In this document: in pieces, positions 6,943 to 16,884 of the stretch
How positions within the stretch are numbered: the first letter of the stretch is position 1
Layout of the letters: every line of letters begins with the position of its first letter
Made by a program: the position numbers and the translations under genes
Notes under the pieces: generated by a model
Told to the model about the DNA's origin: nothing
Databases searched by the model: none
The model's input: the letters and a program-made list of their open reading frames with translations, nothing else
Assembly: GCF_000775915.1 (NCBI RefSeq)
Contig: NZ_BBLT01000008.1
Span: forward strand, 1 to 64,000
Direction: 5' to 3'
Source: Sporocytophaga myxococcoides
Lineage (GTDB): Bacteria > Bacteroidota > Bacteroidia > Cytophagales > Cytophagaceae
Length of the DNA: 64,000 bases

Positions 6943-7857
6943 TTACTTATTATGCGTTTCAAAATTCTTTTTAATTATCGCCTTACTAACAGCTATGCCA
7001 GCTGTTGTTCCTGTTCCTATGGCGTTAGCAATAGTTCTCATACGAGAGGAATTATCACCGCAAGCATATACATCTTTTACAGTAGTTTCCTGCGAGCTAT
7101 TAGTTACTAAATATCCTTCTCTGTTTATTTCACAACCTAAGCTTATTGGAATGGAGCAGTGTTGCTCAAATTGTGCTTTGATATAAATTGCTTTTATTTC
7201 AGCATATGAACCGTCGGTAAATGAAATACATGTTACTAGCCCTTGGCTGTGAACTAGCTTCGATATTTTACGTTCATCTATTTTTATCATGTGTTTGTAA
7301 AGCAATTCGGTTTGATCAGGAGATAATTTTGATGGTCCATTGGTGTACAAGGTGAGGTCCTTGGTCCAGTTTGAAATTAGCTCTGTCAGGTCAAAAGCAT
7401 TCTCATCATTTCCTATGATACCTGTTGTTTCATTTTTAACTTCATAGCCATGACAATAAGGACAATGTAAAACAGAAAGGCCCCAGCATTCTTCAATTCC
7501 ATTAATCTCAGGTAGAATGTCTTTTATGCCTGTAGCAAAGATTAATTTGTTGGATGTGATAATTTTTCCTTTATCAGTCTCAATATTGAAACCGGTACCA
7601 ATCTTTAATGCATTGACTATTTTAACTTTCAGGAATTCAACAGTCTCATATTTTTCGACCTGCAGCCTTGCATTGGATGATATTACAAAGGGAGGGCGGC
7701 CATCCTGAGTTAAGAAATTATGTGAGTAAGGTGTTTGTTCGTTGCAGGGATTTCCACTGTCAATGATCAATACATTCTTTAAAGCTCTCCCAAGAGCCAT
7801 TGCGGCAGCTAGTCCTGAATAACTCCCGCCAATTATTATTACATCATAGTGGTTCAT
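6943..7857 (-). CDS. NAD(P)/FAD-dependent thioredoxin reductase-like oxidoreductase
   Basis: A 304-residue two-domain flavoprotein. IIIGGSYSGLAAA (residues 7-19) binds FAD, the redox-active pair is CPYC (Cys132, Cys135) followed by HGYEV, and YACGDNSS near the C-terminus is the second FAD motif. The NAD(P) domain loop differs from classical TrxB (GIIGNDENA). It transfers electrons from NAD(P)H through FAD to a disulfide, but its partner need not be thioredoxin; CPYCHGYE proteins often lie beside AraC regulators. It heads a two-gene unit with the SDR and lies downstream of a small membrane protein and an AraC gene. Confidence 0.87.
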   Translation of the reverse strand: MNHYDVIIIGGSYSGLAAAMALGRALKNVLIIDSGNPCNEQTPYSHNFLTQDGRPPFVISSNARLQVEKYETVEFLKVKIVNALKIGTGFNIETDKGKIITSNKLIFATGIKDILPEINGIEECWGLSVLHCPYCHGYEVKNETTGIIGNDENAFDLTELISNWTKDLTLYTNGPSKLSPDQTELLYKHMIKIDERKISKLVHSQGLVTCISFTDGSYAEIKAIYIKAQFEQHCSIPISLGCEINREGYLVTNSSQETTVKDVYACGDNSSRMRTIANAIGTGTTAGIAVSKAIIKKNFETHNK

Positions 7858-7984
7858 TTTATTTAGTCATTTAGTTCTACGAGATTAATTGAAGAGGCGA
7901 GGGGCGTTAAAAAACGCACTAACCTTCTTTATAATTGCTCGATTGTAAACTAAAACTTTTGTATAGAATTGGTGTCTTAAGATA

Positions 7985-8206
7985 TTACTTAGTACTATTT
8001 CCTTTTAATCGATGGATACCCTTGTCTAGCAAAGGCAGTCCAGCAAAGACCATCCATGGTACCAGTGTAGTCGTTAAGATCAGAGTTCTTATGTATAAGG
8101 GGAAAGCGGAAATCTGTTCACCAAGCAGTAATAGAAAAATGGTGATTGATGGATAAATGACAGCCCATATTTTTAGAGCCATCATTAATTTTATTTTTGT
8201 TTTCAT
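7985..8206 (-). CDS. Small two-helix membrane protein
   Basis: A 73-residue protein with two hydrophobic helices (IWAVIYPSITIFLLLLG, about residues 12-28, and LILTTTLVPWMVFAGLPLL, about 42-60) and basic ends. It resembles small DUF2798-like inner-membrane proteins found beside redox genes. It sits between the AraC regulator (77 nt upstream) and the TrxR-like gene (127 nt downstream), all on the minus strand, so shared regulation is plausible. Function unknown. Confidence 0.65.
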   Translation of the reverse strand: MKTKIKLMMALKIWAVIYPSITIFLLLLGEQISAFPLYIRTLILTTTLVPWMVFAGLPLLDKGIHRLKGNSTK

Positions 8207-8283
8207 ACTGAATTAGTTTATGACTACAAAGGTATACTATGCAGTCGTCAGCATGATAGGACAAAAATAAAGATAGATAGTAC

Positions 8284-9147
8284 TTATTTGAAATTCTGGC
8301 GAAAAGCGTCTGGTGTGTATCCTGTTTGCTTCTTGAAAAAACGAATGAAGTAGGAAACATCTTCATAACCTATATGATCAGCGATTTCCTTTATCTGATT
8401 AGTTGTTGCTAGCAGATATCTTTTAGCTTCAAGTATGATTTGCTCATTAATGAGGATAGAAACAGATTTACCGACAGATGATTTAGTTATAAAGTTTAAT
8501 TGATATAAAGAAAGATTCAGAAGTTCAGCATATTGAGAAGCGTTCTTTTTGGAGCAAATGTTTTCTTCCAATAGGCTCATTAATTCTTCAAACTTGTCTT
8601 GTATGTATAAATTTTCCGTTTTAGAAGCCCTCTTCTCATTTGCACTTTGTCTTAAATATTCAATAAAGAACAATTCAAGATAAATTTTTATGGCATCATT
8701 ATAATCCTCTTGCTTTTTATTAAACTCAATGAAGATGCTGGACAAAATAGATTCTAATTTATCGAAATTGTTTTTCTTAATTTTGCAATAATTTTTACCT
8801 ATTGCTTTTTTAAAACGTTGATCAGCTAATTTATTTGATGGCTGATAAAAAACCGGATCAAACTCCATTATATATCCTCTACTCTTTGACTTCATTGATA
8901 GTGTATGCACTTGACCAGGTCTCAGTATGAATATATCATGATTATGAAGTTGATGTTTTGTAAAGTCAATTTCATGAGAGCCTTCAGCTTTTTCAAGCAG
9001 CAAAATAAGGAAGAAATCGTGCTTATGCAGGTCGTGAACAATATCCCTTCCATTCAGTACATCTGTTATTTTTCGGATGCTAAATTGGCCCACTGCATTC
9101 AATTCAGAGTATTTGGACGATAACCTTCGGATAGGAATTTGTTTCAT
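8284..9147 (-). CDS. AraC-family transcriptional regulator
   Basis: A 287-residue regulator. The N-terminal part (to about 180) is a cupin-like sensor with HKHDFFLILLLEKAEGSHEIDF and HNHDIFILRPGQVHTL. The C-terminal 100 residues hold two HTH motifs, ending in the AraC signature IADHIGYEDVSYFIRFFKKQTGYTPDAFR. I prefer ATG 9147 (MKQIPIRR) over a TTG at 9189. It is the first gene of the minus-strand redox group and may control it; the ligand is unknown. It diverges from the EEP-family gene at 9381, leaving about 230 nt for promoters. Confidence 0.88.
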   Translation of the reverse strand: MKQIPIRRLSSKYSELNAVGQFSIRKITDVLNGRDIVHDLHKHDFFLILLLEKAEGSHEIDFTKHQLHNHDIFILRPGQVHTLSMKSKSRGYIMEFDPVFYQPSNKLADQRFKKAIGKNYCKIKKNNFDKLESILSSIFIEFNKKQEDYNDAIKIYLELFFIEYLRQSANEKRASKTENLYIQDKFEELMSLLEENICSKKNASQYAELLNLSLYQLNFITKSSVGKSVSILINEQIILEAKRYLLATTNQIKEIADHIGYEDVSYFIRFFKKQTGYTPDAFRQNFK

Positions 9148-9380
9148 AGGAGTACTCAAAAGTACAAAATTAAATTTACCCCTAAACAAAGTTTTTAAAA
9201 CTAAGTCATATTTTTATCGAATAAAATACTCATTGGAAATAGGATTCTTGTATTGGATTGATAGAAAGTTCTGTATATTATTTATATATAACATAAGGAT
9301 TTACATTGAAACCTACGACTATTGGTCAGATTTTTTAGGCTATTTAATTTATATTAACACAAAAAAATACTTAACATAAC

Positions 9381-10415
9381 ATGAAAGTATCTATTGCATC
9401 TTTTAATGTGGAAAATCTGATTACTGCAGAAAAAAGTATATATAGCAATACATGGCCACAATATACAGCTGAGCAGTATCCAAAAAAAGTTGGTTGGATC
9501 AGAAATCAGTTACTTAATATGAATGCTGATATTATAGGGTTTCAGGAGATATTTGAAGAACAGGCTTTAAGAGATTGTTTGAAAGGCACTCATATGGAGA
9601 ACTGGAATCTGTACATTGCAAACCCTACCGGTAAATTACCTGTCAATGCAGTCCTCAGTAGGTTTCCAATTGTGAAAGCTCAGGTAATTGAAGATATACC
9701 GTTTAAGTTTGAATTTTTTGACGACCGGCCTGTAACTCCTTTGTTGGAAAGCTCATCGATTTACATACCTATCACTCATTTTTCCAGAGGTGTATTAAAA
9801 GCTGAAATCAAGGTAAATGATTTGGTTTCTTTAATCGTATTTGTCCTTCATCTGAAATCCAAAAGGCCTATTTATCGTGAGGGGCGTATAGAAGATGCGG
9901 CTAATTATGCTGAAAAGGCAATAGGAAGTATTCGATCGCTGATTAGAAGGGGAATTGAAGCAGCGGGTGTAAGGCAGCTTGTATCAGATCAGATTGGACT
10001 GGATAATAACAAACCTTTGATCGTTCTCGGTGATTTAAATGATAGTGATACATCGGTAACCAATCAGGCAATTATAGGGGAGCCTCCTTTTAGAAACCTG
10101 AAGCCTGAAGAAAAAATAAAGTTATGGCAACAAGTTCTTCAAAATGTAATAGATGTGCAGGCAAGGAAAAGTATAGATAATTTTCATTATACTTATATCC
10201 ATAATGGCCATAACGAAAGCCTTGATAATATATTTGTAAGTAATCATTTTGCAGATCTAAATTCCGCCAAAATAGGAAGGATTATCGATGTAAGAGCATA
10301 TAACGATCATGTAATTGATACCACGGTTTCAATGGATAAAAAACCTTTTTATGTCTCTGATCACGGACAAATAGTAGTAAATATCCTTCTGTTCGACCGT
10401 ATGAATTGGGATTGA
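9381..10415 (+). CDS. Endonuclease/exonuclease/phosphatase family protein
   Basis: A 344-residue metal-dependent hydrolase of the EEP superfamily. Visible family motifs are SFNVENL (Asn9, Glu11), DIIGFQEIFEE with the metal-binding Glu, FVLHLKSKR with the catalytic-site His, VLGDLNDSD, and the terminal YVSDHGQIV with the Asp-His pair. It has no signal peptide, so a cytoplasmic location is likely. It could act on nucleic acids, phospholipids or other phosphodiesters; the sequence does not say which. It is monocistronic and followed by a strong hairpin. Confidence 0.88.
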   Translation: MKVSIASFNVENLITAEKSIYSNTWPQYTAEQYPKKVGWIRNQLLNMNADIIGFQEIFEEQALRDCLKGTHMENWNLYIANPTGKLPVNAVLSRFPIVKAQVIEDIPFKFEFFDDRPVTPLLESSSIYIPITHFSRGVLKAEIKVNDLVSLIVFVLHLKSKRPIYREGRIEDAANYAEKAIGSIRSLIRRGIEAAGVRQLVSDQIGLDNNKPLIVLGDLNDSDTSVTNQAIIGEPPFRNLKPEEKIKLWQQVLQNVIDVQARKSIDNFHYTYIHNGHNESLDNIFVSNHFADLNSAKIGRIIDVRAYNDHVIDTTVSMDKKPFYVSDHGQIVVNILLFDRMNWD

Positions 10416-10435
10416 AATTTACTAGTAAAAAAAAT

Positions 10436-10458
10436 AAGCGGTAAATTGCTTACCGCTT
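10436..10458. terminator. Bidirectional terminator hairpin
   Basis: AAGCGGTAA (10436-10444) pairs perfectly with TTACCGCTT (10450-10458), 9 bp with a 5-nt loop, between two convergent genes and flanked by A- and T-rich tracts on both sides. Confidence 0.8.
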
Positions 10459-10465
10459 ACCGCTT

Positions 10466-10837
10466 TTAACGTATGTTGGAATCATTTTTAAAGACAGTAG
10501 TTAATTCATTGCGAAAGTTGGAAATGATTTCTTTTTCTTCAGTACTTATTCCCTGAAACGCAAAAGCTACCAATTCCAGAACATCTGCAAATTTTCCATA
10601 TTCGGAAAACGGACCGTGATGTTTAAAAATATCAATAGCTTTAGAATAGGCTTCTTTTACAGTCTTTGACTTTTTGTCTTCATAGTTAAAAGACCAAATA
10701 ATATCAGAAGCCCACTTATTATCTTTAAGGACATCTTCAAGCGCAACTCTTTCCTCATTTTGAATAGCACCGTCTGCTTTTGCCACTGCATAAATGAGCT
10801 CGCCAAAAGCTTCGTAAAGTTTATCGATTTCTGCCAT
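10466..10837 (-). CDS. TerB-like protein
   Basis: A 123-residue all-helical soluble protein matching the TerB pattern: YAVAKADGAIQNEERVAL near the N-terminus and FQGISTEEKEII near the C-terminus, the two acidic motifs that bind metal in TerB/DjlA-type domains. TerB domains occur in tellurite-resistance and membrane-linked stress complexes, but this one stands alone with no ter genes nearby, so the role is open. Confidence 0.75.
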   Translation of the reverse strand: MAEIDKLYEAFGELIYAVAKADGAIQNEERVALEDVLKDNKWASDIIWSFNYEDKKSKTVKEAYSKAIDIFKHHGPFSEYGKFADVLELVAFAFQGISTEEKEIISNFRNELTTVFKNDSNIR

Positions 10838-11186
10838 TTTAGATTTTAAAAATATTATAGATAGAACAATAGTTAAATATACTATAATTGTCAGAATGAT
10901 AAAAAGTTAAACTATTCCTAGTGATAAAAACCATTTTCTCCAAACCCTAAAATTAAATTATCCTGTTTTTAACAGGATCCTGATTTAACAATCCTTTTAT
11001 AGCATTGTTCATTTCAGGAAATCTTTGTTTGCAATCCTAAGGTTTCTCAAAGAAATAGACTACGGAAGTACCAAAATATTTTTCTTCGTTAATTTCCTTA
11101 TAACTCTTAATTTTTTTTTTTTTATTTAATGTTGTTACCTATAAGTACCTGAAATTGTATTACCTGTTAGTATAATTGACAAAAAG
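10838..11186. other. Intergenic region, one hairpin
   Basis: About 350 nt upstream of the GH43 gene. ATCCTGTT-ttt-AACAGGAT (10960-10978) forms an 8-bp hairpin and T-rich tracts follow near 11107-11122. I see no gene and no clear promoter. Confidence 0.45.
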
Positions 11187-13991
11187 ATGGTAAAAACATT
11201 CATTTATTTTATTATGGCAGTATGTTTTTCTTTGGCGAAGTTTGCCAATGCCGCTACAGTTCCTGTTCATGACCCTTCCGTGGTGATTGTATATAAAGAT
11301 GCTAATGGTAATTCTTATCCTTCTAACTACGCAACGGGAAGTCGCACGAAGTATTACTATATTTTTGGAACCCAGGTTGGAGCAGCTTATTCGAGAGATA
11401 TGATCAATTGGACAGCTTTTACGCCTTCTTTTTCTATCAATGGTACAACTACGAATAATTATTATCAGATCGTGAAGAGTGAAGCAGACTATGCCGAGCA
11501 TACAACCTTGGATAAGGTTAAAGAAAATCTCTGGGCACCTGATGTTATTTATAATAAAGCCTTGGGTAAATGGACTATGTATTTCTCCTTGTCCGGGAAC
11601 GAATTTAAATCCTCCATTATCTTATTTACTTCAAGTAAAATTGAGGGGCCTTATGAAAAAGTCGGTTCTGTCGTACATGGTGGATTTACCAATAGTACTA
11701 CCAGCATCGGAAGGACGGACTATGCGAAGATGACAGGAACATCAACAGTTGATGATCGCTATCTTGATAATTCCGGAAAATGGGATAATACCTATGCAGT
11801 AAGTTGTATAGATCCTTCTGTATTATATGATGAAACTGGAAAGTTATGGCTGGTATATGGTTCCTGGTCAGGTGGGATTTTCCTTTTAAAACTCAATGAA
11901 CAAACAGGACTTCGTGATTATTCCTATAATTATGGATTGGGAAACAGTCCTGTTTGGAATGGCAATCGCCTTCGCTTTGACCCCTACATGGGCGTGCATA
12001 TTGCCGGAGGGTATTATGTTTCAGGAGAAGGTCCTTATATCCGTTATTTGAAGGATGCAAATGGTATCGGTTATTATTATATGTTCATATCTATGGGATT
12101 CTACTCTCCTGAAGGAGGTTATACCATGAGAGTTTTCCGATCGAGTACAATTGATGGACAATATACAGATGTGACCGGTGATAATGCTGTTTTTGACAGA
12201 TATATTTTTAATTATGGAAATAATACGCAGTATGGAATGCCGATCATGCAGAATTATAAGTATAACTGGTGGAATATGGCTAGTGTATCTCAAGGACATA
12301 ATTCTGTGTTAAGTGATGAGGATGGATCTGCTTATATAGTGTACCATACAAAATTTGATAATGGGACAATCTGGCACAATGTAGAAGTGCATCAGATTTT
12401 TTTTAATGAAAATGGATGGCCTTTAGCTGCTCCCTTTGAATATAGAGTTGGATTTGGCCTTACAAAATCGAAGCACAGCAAAGAAGAAATTACAGGCAGA
12501 TATAGTGTGATCACTCATAATTCTGTGGATTATGCAAAACTCAAGAGCAACCTTGAAGAAGAAATGTATGTCAATGCCGATGGCACATTGACCGGTGCAT
12601 ATTCAGGCACGTGGACTTATAATTTTGCTTTTGGGAAGCATTATATTACCCTGACTACTAATGCAGGTACTTTTAAAGGAGTAGTATGCGAGCAACTTAT
12701 GGATGGCTTGTCTGCCAGAACAGTTGCATTTACTGCTATGAACTCCAATAATGAAAGGTGTTTATGGGGTTATAAAAGAACTAATACAGCTACTATAGCT
12801 ACAACTAATTATAGAGGGGAGTCTCTTATAGTCGGAGACAGGCAATATTCCCTGACCTGGGATGATTATAACAGATTTAACAAACAGTCAGTAAGTGGAG
12901 ATTTTGAAATAGAGTATTTGTTTGATAATTATACCCAGGCTTCTGAAAACTGGCATAACTGGGCTATTGCAATAAAGACCAGTTCAGAGACCTGGCATTT
13001 AAGAGCTGATGCATGGTCTGTAGGAACGTTTACGGGTGCTACAGTCAATCATACATACACATGGGAGTGGTCACATTTTAAAGATGTTTATAAAAATAAG
13101 AAGGTAAGGCTGAAAGTCTCCAGGATTGGGACGAGCATCAATATATTTTCTTATGTAGATTCTGTACTGGTTTATTCATGTACTTCGGCTAACGCTCCTA
13201 TGAACGAAGTAGATGTATACCTGGGAGGGGAAACTTGTTATTTGGATGTTAAAAAGATTTCTGTTGCTCAGTTGGGAGCCCGTGAAGTGGTTGGAACAAC
13301 CAATGAAGATGGTACTTATACTGTCCCATTTAATTCAGTAAAAGGAAATACTACCAGCGTTTCAGGTGACTTTGAGCTGGTTTATATATTTAATAATTAC
13401 CATAATCCTGTAAGCATCGACTATTGGGATAATTATATCCTTCGTGCTATTTCCGGTAGTAGCACCATGCTCATCCGTGCAGATGCTTATGCTATGGATG
13501 TCTTTGGAAGTTTAGCCTACAGTTATGACTGGAACTGGAATAATTTTGTCTCCATCATGACAGGTGGTCATGTAGAGTTACGAATCTCCAGAAGTGGTTC
13601 TACTATTCTTTATAAGGCTATTATTACATCAAGAGATGGAGACGTATATAATTATCAGGTAATCCAGACCGGAGCTCCTAGGACACCTATGTCATTTGGG
13701 TTTACAGGAGAAGAAAGCATGCAGGATTTTTTTGTAGTAGAAAAAATATCTTCAGAGGGTTCTGATATTGTCACAGGAAAGACAAAATCACAGAATATAC
13801 TAAGCGCTACTAATGTTTACTCTTTTGAAAAAGTCCTTTATGTCAATGCTGCAGACTCAGGAGAATTGGAGATTTATAATGTAGAAGGAAAATCATTCGG
13901 GAGAATTAAATATAACAAAGGACTAAATCAGATCTATAGTTTGAGTGAAGGGTTTTATCTGATAGGAGGGATCAAGATTATAATATTTTAA
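11187..13991 (+). CDS. Secreted GH43 endo-arabinanase-like enzyme with duplicated C-terminal modules
   Basis: A 934-residue exported glycoside hydrolase family 43 protein, probably cleaving alpha-1,5-arabinan. Signal peptide 1-22. The five-bladed propeller (about 23-420) carries the candidate catalytic triad: Asp29 in VHDPS, Asp209 in CIDPSVLYD and Glu281 in SGEGPYI; GHNSVL (about 370) holds the His common in arabinanases. Residues about 430-530 resemble the GH43 C-terminal beta-barrel of large arabinanases. Two related modules follow (about 553-695 and 711-853), each with SVSGDFE(I/L).Y.F.NY and L.RADA motifs, possibly carbohydrate-binding. The end (870-934) looks like a divergent T9SS sorting domain. 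No SusCD pair is adjacent. Confidence 0.85.
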   Translation: MVKTFIYFIMAVCFSLAKFANAATVPVHDPSVVIVYKDANGNSYPSNYATGSRTKYYYIFGTQVGAAYSRDMINWTAFTPSFSINGTTTNNYYQIVKSEADYAEHTTLDKVKENLWAPDVIYNKALGKWTMYFSLSGNEFKSSIILFTSSKIEGPYEKVGSVVHGGFTNSTTSIGRTDYAKMTGTSTVDDRYLDNSGKWDNTYAVSCIDPSVLYDETGKLWLVYGSWSGGIFLLKLNEQTGLRDYSYNYGLGNSPVWNGNRLRFDPYMGVHIAGGYYVSGEGPYIRYLKDANGIGYYYMFISMGFYSPEGGYTMRVFRSSTIDGQYTDVTGDNAVFDRYIFNYGNNTQYGMPIMQNYKYNWWNMASVSQGHNSVLSDEDGSAYIVYHTKFDNGTIWHNVEVHQIFFNENGWPLAAPFEYRVGFGLTKSKHSKEEITGRYSVITHNSVDYAKLKSNLEEEMYVNADGTLTGAYSGTWTYNFAFGKHYITLTTNAGTFKGVVCEQLMDGLSARTVAFTAMNSNNERCLWGYKRTNTATIATTNYRGESLIVGDRQYSLTWDDYNRFNKQSVSGDFEIEYLFDNYTQASENWHNWAIAIKTSSETWHLRADAWSVGTFTGATVNHTYTWEWSHFKDVYKNKKVRLKVSRIGTSINIFSYVDSVLVYSCTSANAPMNEVDVYLGGETCYLDVKKISVAQLGAREVVGTTNEDGTYTVPFNSVKGNTTSVSGDFELVYIFNNYHNPVSIDYWDNYILRAISGSSTMLIRADAYAMDVFGSLAYSYDWNWNNFVSIMTGGHVELRISRSGSTILYKAIITSRDGDVYNYQVIQTGAPRTPMSFGFTGEESMQDFFVVEKISSEGSDIVTGKTKSQNILSATNVYSFEKVLYVNAADSGELEIYNVEGKSFGRIKYNKGLNQIYSLSEGFYLIGGIKIIIF

Positions 13992-14258
13992 TTTGAAGAG
14001 GAGACACCTTTTGGGTTTATCATTGTAGTTTAATCCTAATTTCTAAAAATGAAACTTCAGAATTACTGTGGAAGAGTTCTTCCTTAATATGTCTTTGGAG
14101 GAGACAAAAAAAACTTGGTAATCTTCTTCGTCTTTATTTTGATAATCATCAATAACTAATTGATTAACTGATAATGAATTGTTCTTCATTAAAGTTACTT
14201 CTTGATTATTGTAGAATTGACTTTTACTGATGTTAAGTTTTAATGTCTTTTAAGTTTC

Positions 14259-16763
14259 TTAGAAAAAGAAAGTAACTTTTAGAGCGTAGGATTTGAAGTC
14301 ATAACTGTAAAGGTCTGTCTGTATTTTTGGATCGGACATTTGCTGCCACCTGATAGAATGAATGTTGTTGGAAGATGCTTGAGGGGAAAGAATGTCGTAA
14401 ATGAACAGTTGAAACATTGAATTTTTTAAAGCTAATTTAAACGCTATGTTCCATTTAACAATCATCCTTCTGTCAATATCAAGATAGGGGTAGGTACTGT
14501 TGTATTGGTAGTATTTGGAGTAATCCTTTAATACTCTGCTATCTTCTGGATTATAATGAATAATATCACTTCTGCCTCTGAGCCCCCAAAACAGCCTCCA
14601 GTCAGAATGAACAGAGAACCATCTGTTAAAGGAGAAGTCCACATATGCTTTGGATATATTGGATGCAAGGTTAAGGAAGTTTTTCCCATCTATTGATATT
14701 CCGTCTGATACAGGATTGATGGTAAATTGGGTTGTGGAATCCTTGCCTTGCTTGTTTTTTAATACAACTGGATAATAATAAGTTTGACCATCAATGATTT
14801 TGGTGTTGTATTCATTGTCTTTAAATACCAGTTTATCCATCTGCTTTCCTTCTTTAAGAACATCAGTATTCACTAGTCTGCTTATGACATGGTTAAGTCC
14901 TATTGAGAGTTTTCCGATATTATATTGTAATTCTATTTCACCGTTTGCAAAATGGTATCTTCCAATATTGATCACTCGGAAAGAAGCCTGGTTCCAGGCA
15001 AACAGATCTTTGATGGTATTGTAAGATACCGAAGCATGGATTCTTAAATTCTTTTTTTCATAAATACTTGATAGTTCCCATGAATAAGCTTTCTCTGGTT
15101 TCAGAGCTCTGAGTTCTCTGGTGCTTACAGGTTCGATAGGAGTAGAGTTTTCATTAGGCTTTACAGTAGGTACTTCGTAGTGTGGCTCCTGGTAAGGCTC
15201 TCCCTGGTCATTGAATATATTTCTGTTGGGTTCATAATTGTCGGCACTACCATTGTTTCCGGAAGATTGATAAGTTAGTCTGATATTGCTGTTCTGGTTA
15301 ATCGTATAAACCATTCCCAATCTTGAATTAATAAATCCTCCTATGTTTACAGTGCGAGTATGAAGGTCGTATCGGATACCCATGTCCAGCATTATTCTAG
15401 GATCTGGGAAAAATACAGCTTCCGAGAAAATTGCCTGATTGAAATACATTACATTCGCAATAATTGGATGGTTTGCTTTCTCCTGCTGAGAATTTTTGCC
15501 CGCAAGGTCTTTTCCGAAAACGAATAATCTACTGTCTATACCTGTCGCTATCTGAAAAGATTTCCTGTTTATAATGTAAGTGCCGGTCAGATTAAATCTT
15601 CTTTCTCCGAATGCTTCAATTTCTTTTATTTCTTCATGAGCTACGCTGTTATATGCAGGAAGCTTTTGAACTGTGATTTTGCTGGAGACCAGATCCACGC
15701 CGCAGTTTAGCTTAATAGGATTTTTATTAAGCTTAAAATCTTTATTAATCTGAATAGTTATATTGCTCAGTTTATATTGTCTTCTGTTATTACCATTACC
15801 TTCTGTTTGTCCCCAAAAGCCAAGCGGGCTTACAAGTTTGCCGTCTACCATTCTGGGGGAAGCAGTGGAGTCTGGAACTCCGGCTATCTCAGGCCAAGGG
15901 TCAAGGACAAACATTCCTGCAGCATTGGTCACCTGATGAGTGACGCGAGCATACGCTCTCCAGTTTTTAATCTGATAGTCGGAGGAAAATATGAAGTTGC
16001 CTGGGGTGTCCCAGCTGCTGCCTGTTGCCGGTATTCCAGTGGTCGGGTGGTCAGCTCTCGTCTGGGGAGAAGGCCAGGACGGTCTTCCAAAAATATGTGG
16101 TGTTTCCATACCACTTCCCTGTGACCATTTAATTCCACCATAAAGTTGTATGGCACCACCGTTATTAAGTTTTTCTGAAACAGAAAAATTATCTGTTGTA
16201 CCTCCGGTTTTGAGGCTCCAGGTTTCGATACCAGCTTCCAGTGATCTTTTATCCTGGATATATCTTTTGGTTACAAGGTTGATAACTCCACCAATAGAAC
16301 CAGATCCATAAACAAGTCCGGAAGGTCCCCTAAGAACTTCAACTTTTTCAAGGTCGGATAGAAAACCAAGGTTAAGTTCTGAAAATGCTCCATCCCTTGA
16401 TTCAGTATTCATCTTATGGCCATTTACCAGAAAGATAAATTTAGTATTTCTATCCGCCGCTACTCCACGCATTCCCCAGATGATGCCATTCCATTTGTTG
16501 TACATGTATTGAAAACCAGGGACATATATTTCCAGTAATTCAGATAAATGTCTTGCTCCTGAATTTTGAATCTGATCTGCTGTGATAACGGATATACTAA
16601 CCGGAGAATGTTTGATATCAAGGTCTAGGAATGAACCTATTGATACTGTCGAGTCTATGAGTTCTTCAATTGAAATTACCTTTTTCTCAAAGCTTATATC
16701 CTGGGCCACCAGTGCGTAGCCGGCCAATAGAAACAAACTTAGAATAATACATTTTAATCGCAT
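14259..16763 (-). CDS. TonB-dependent outer-membrane receptor
   Basis: An 834-residue receptor. Signal peptide 1-20 (ends VAQ), no carboxypeptidase-like N-domain, then a plug domain with SPVSISVITADQIQNSGARHLSELL and VEVLRGPSGLVYGSGSIGGVINLVTK, and a 22-strand-type barrel ending in an aromatic residue (KVTFFF). Ligand unknown; iron chelates, vitamins and oligosaccharides are all possible, and no SusD partner is adjacent. It is transcribed divergently from the LytTR regulator with 121 nt between the starts, so that two-component pair is a candidate controller. Confidence 0.88.
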   Translation of the reverse strand: MRLKCIILSLFLLAGYALVAQDISFEKKVISIEELIDSTVSIGSFLDLDIKHSPVSISVITADQIQNSGARHLSELLEIYVPGFQYMYNKWNGIIWGMRGVAADRNTKFIFLVNGHKMNTESRDGAFSELNLGFLSDLEKVEVLRGPSGLVYGSGSIGGVINLVTKRYIQDKRSLEAGIETWSLKTGGTTDNFSVSEKLNNGGAIQLYGGIKWSQGSGMETPHIFGRPSWPSPQTRADHPTTGIPATGSSWDTPGNFIFSSDYQIKNWRAYARVTHQVTNAAGMFVLDPWPEIAGVPDSTASPRMVDGKLVSPLGFWGQTEGNGNNRRQYKLSNITIQINKDFKLNKNPIKLNCGVDLVSSKITVQKLPAYNSVAHEEIKEIEAFGERRFNLTGTYIINRKSFQIATGIDSRLFVFGKDLAGKNSQQEKANHPIIANVMYFNQAIFSEAVFFPDPRIMLDMGIRYDLHTRTVNIGGFINSRLGMVYTINQNSNIRLTYQSSGNNGSADNYEPNRNIFNDQGEPYQEPHYEVPTVKPNENSTPIEPVSTRELRALKPEKAYSWELSSIYEKKNLRIHASVSYNTIKDLFAWNQASFRVINIGRYHFANGEIELQYNIGKLSIGLNHVISRLVNTDVLKEGKQMDKLVFKDNEYNTKIIDGQTYYYPVVLKNKQGKDSTTQFTINPVSDGISIDGKNFLNLASNISKAYVDFSFNRWFSVHSDWRLFWGLRGRSDIIHYNPEDSRVLKDYSKYYQYNSTYPYLDIDRRMIVKWNIAFKLALKNSMFQLFIYDILSPQASSNNIHSIRWQQMSDPKIQTDLYSYDFKSYALKVTFFF

Positions 16764-16884
16764 GGCTGTGACTATGCTGTTGGGAAATACAATATGAAGA
16801 CGGTAATATAAAGATGTAAAAAAAATGTTATCTTGGTTATGTTTCTTACTTCTTTCTTACAAATTATAAATATAAGAGAATAAT

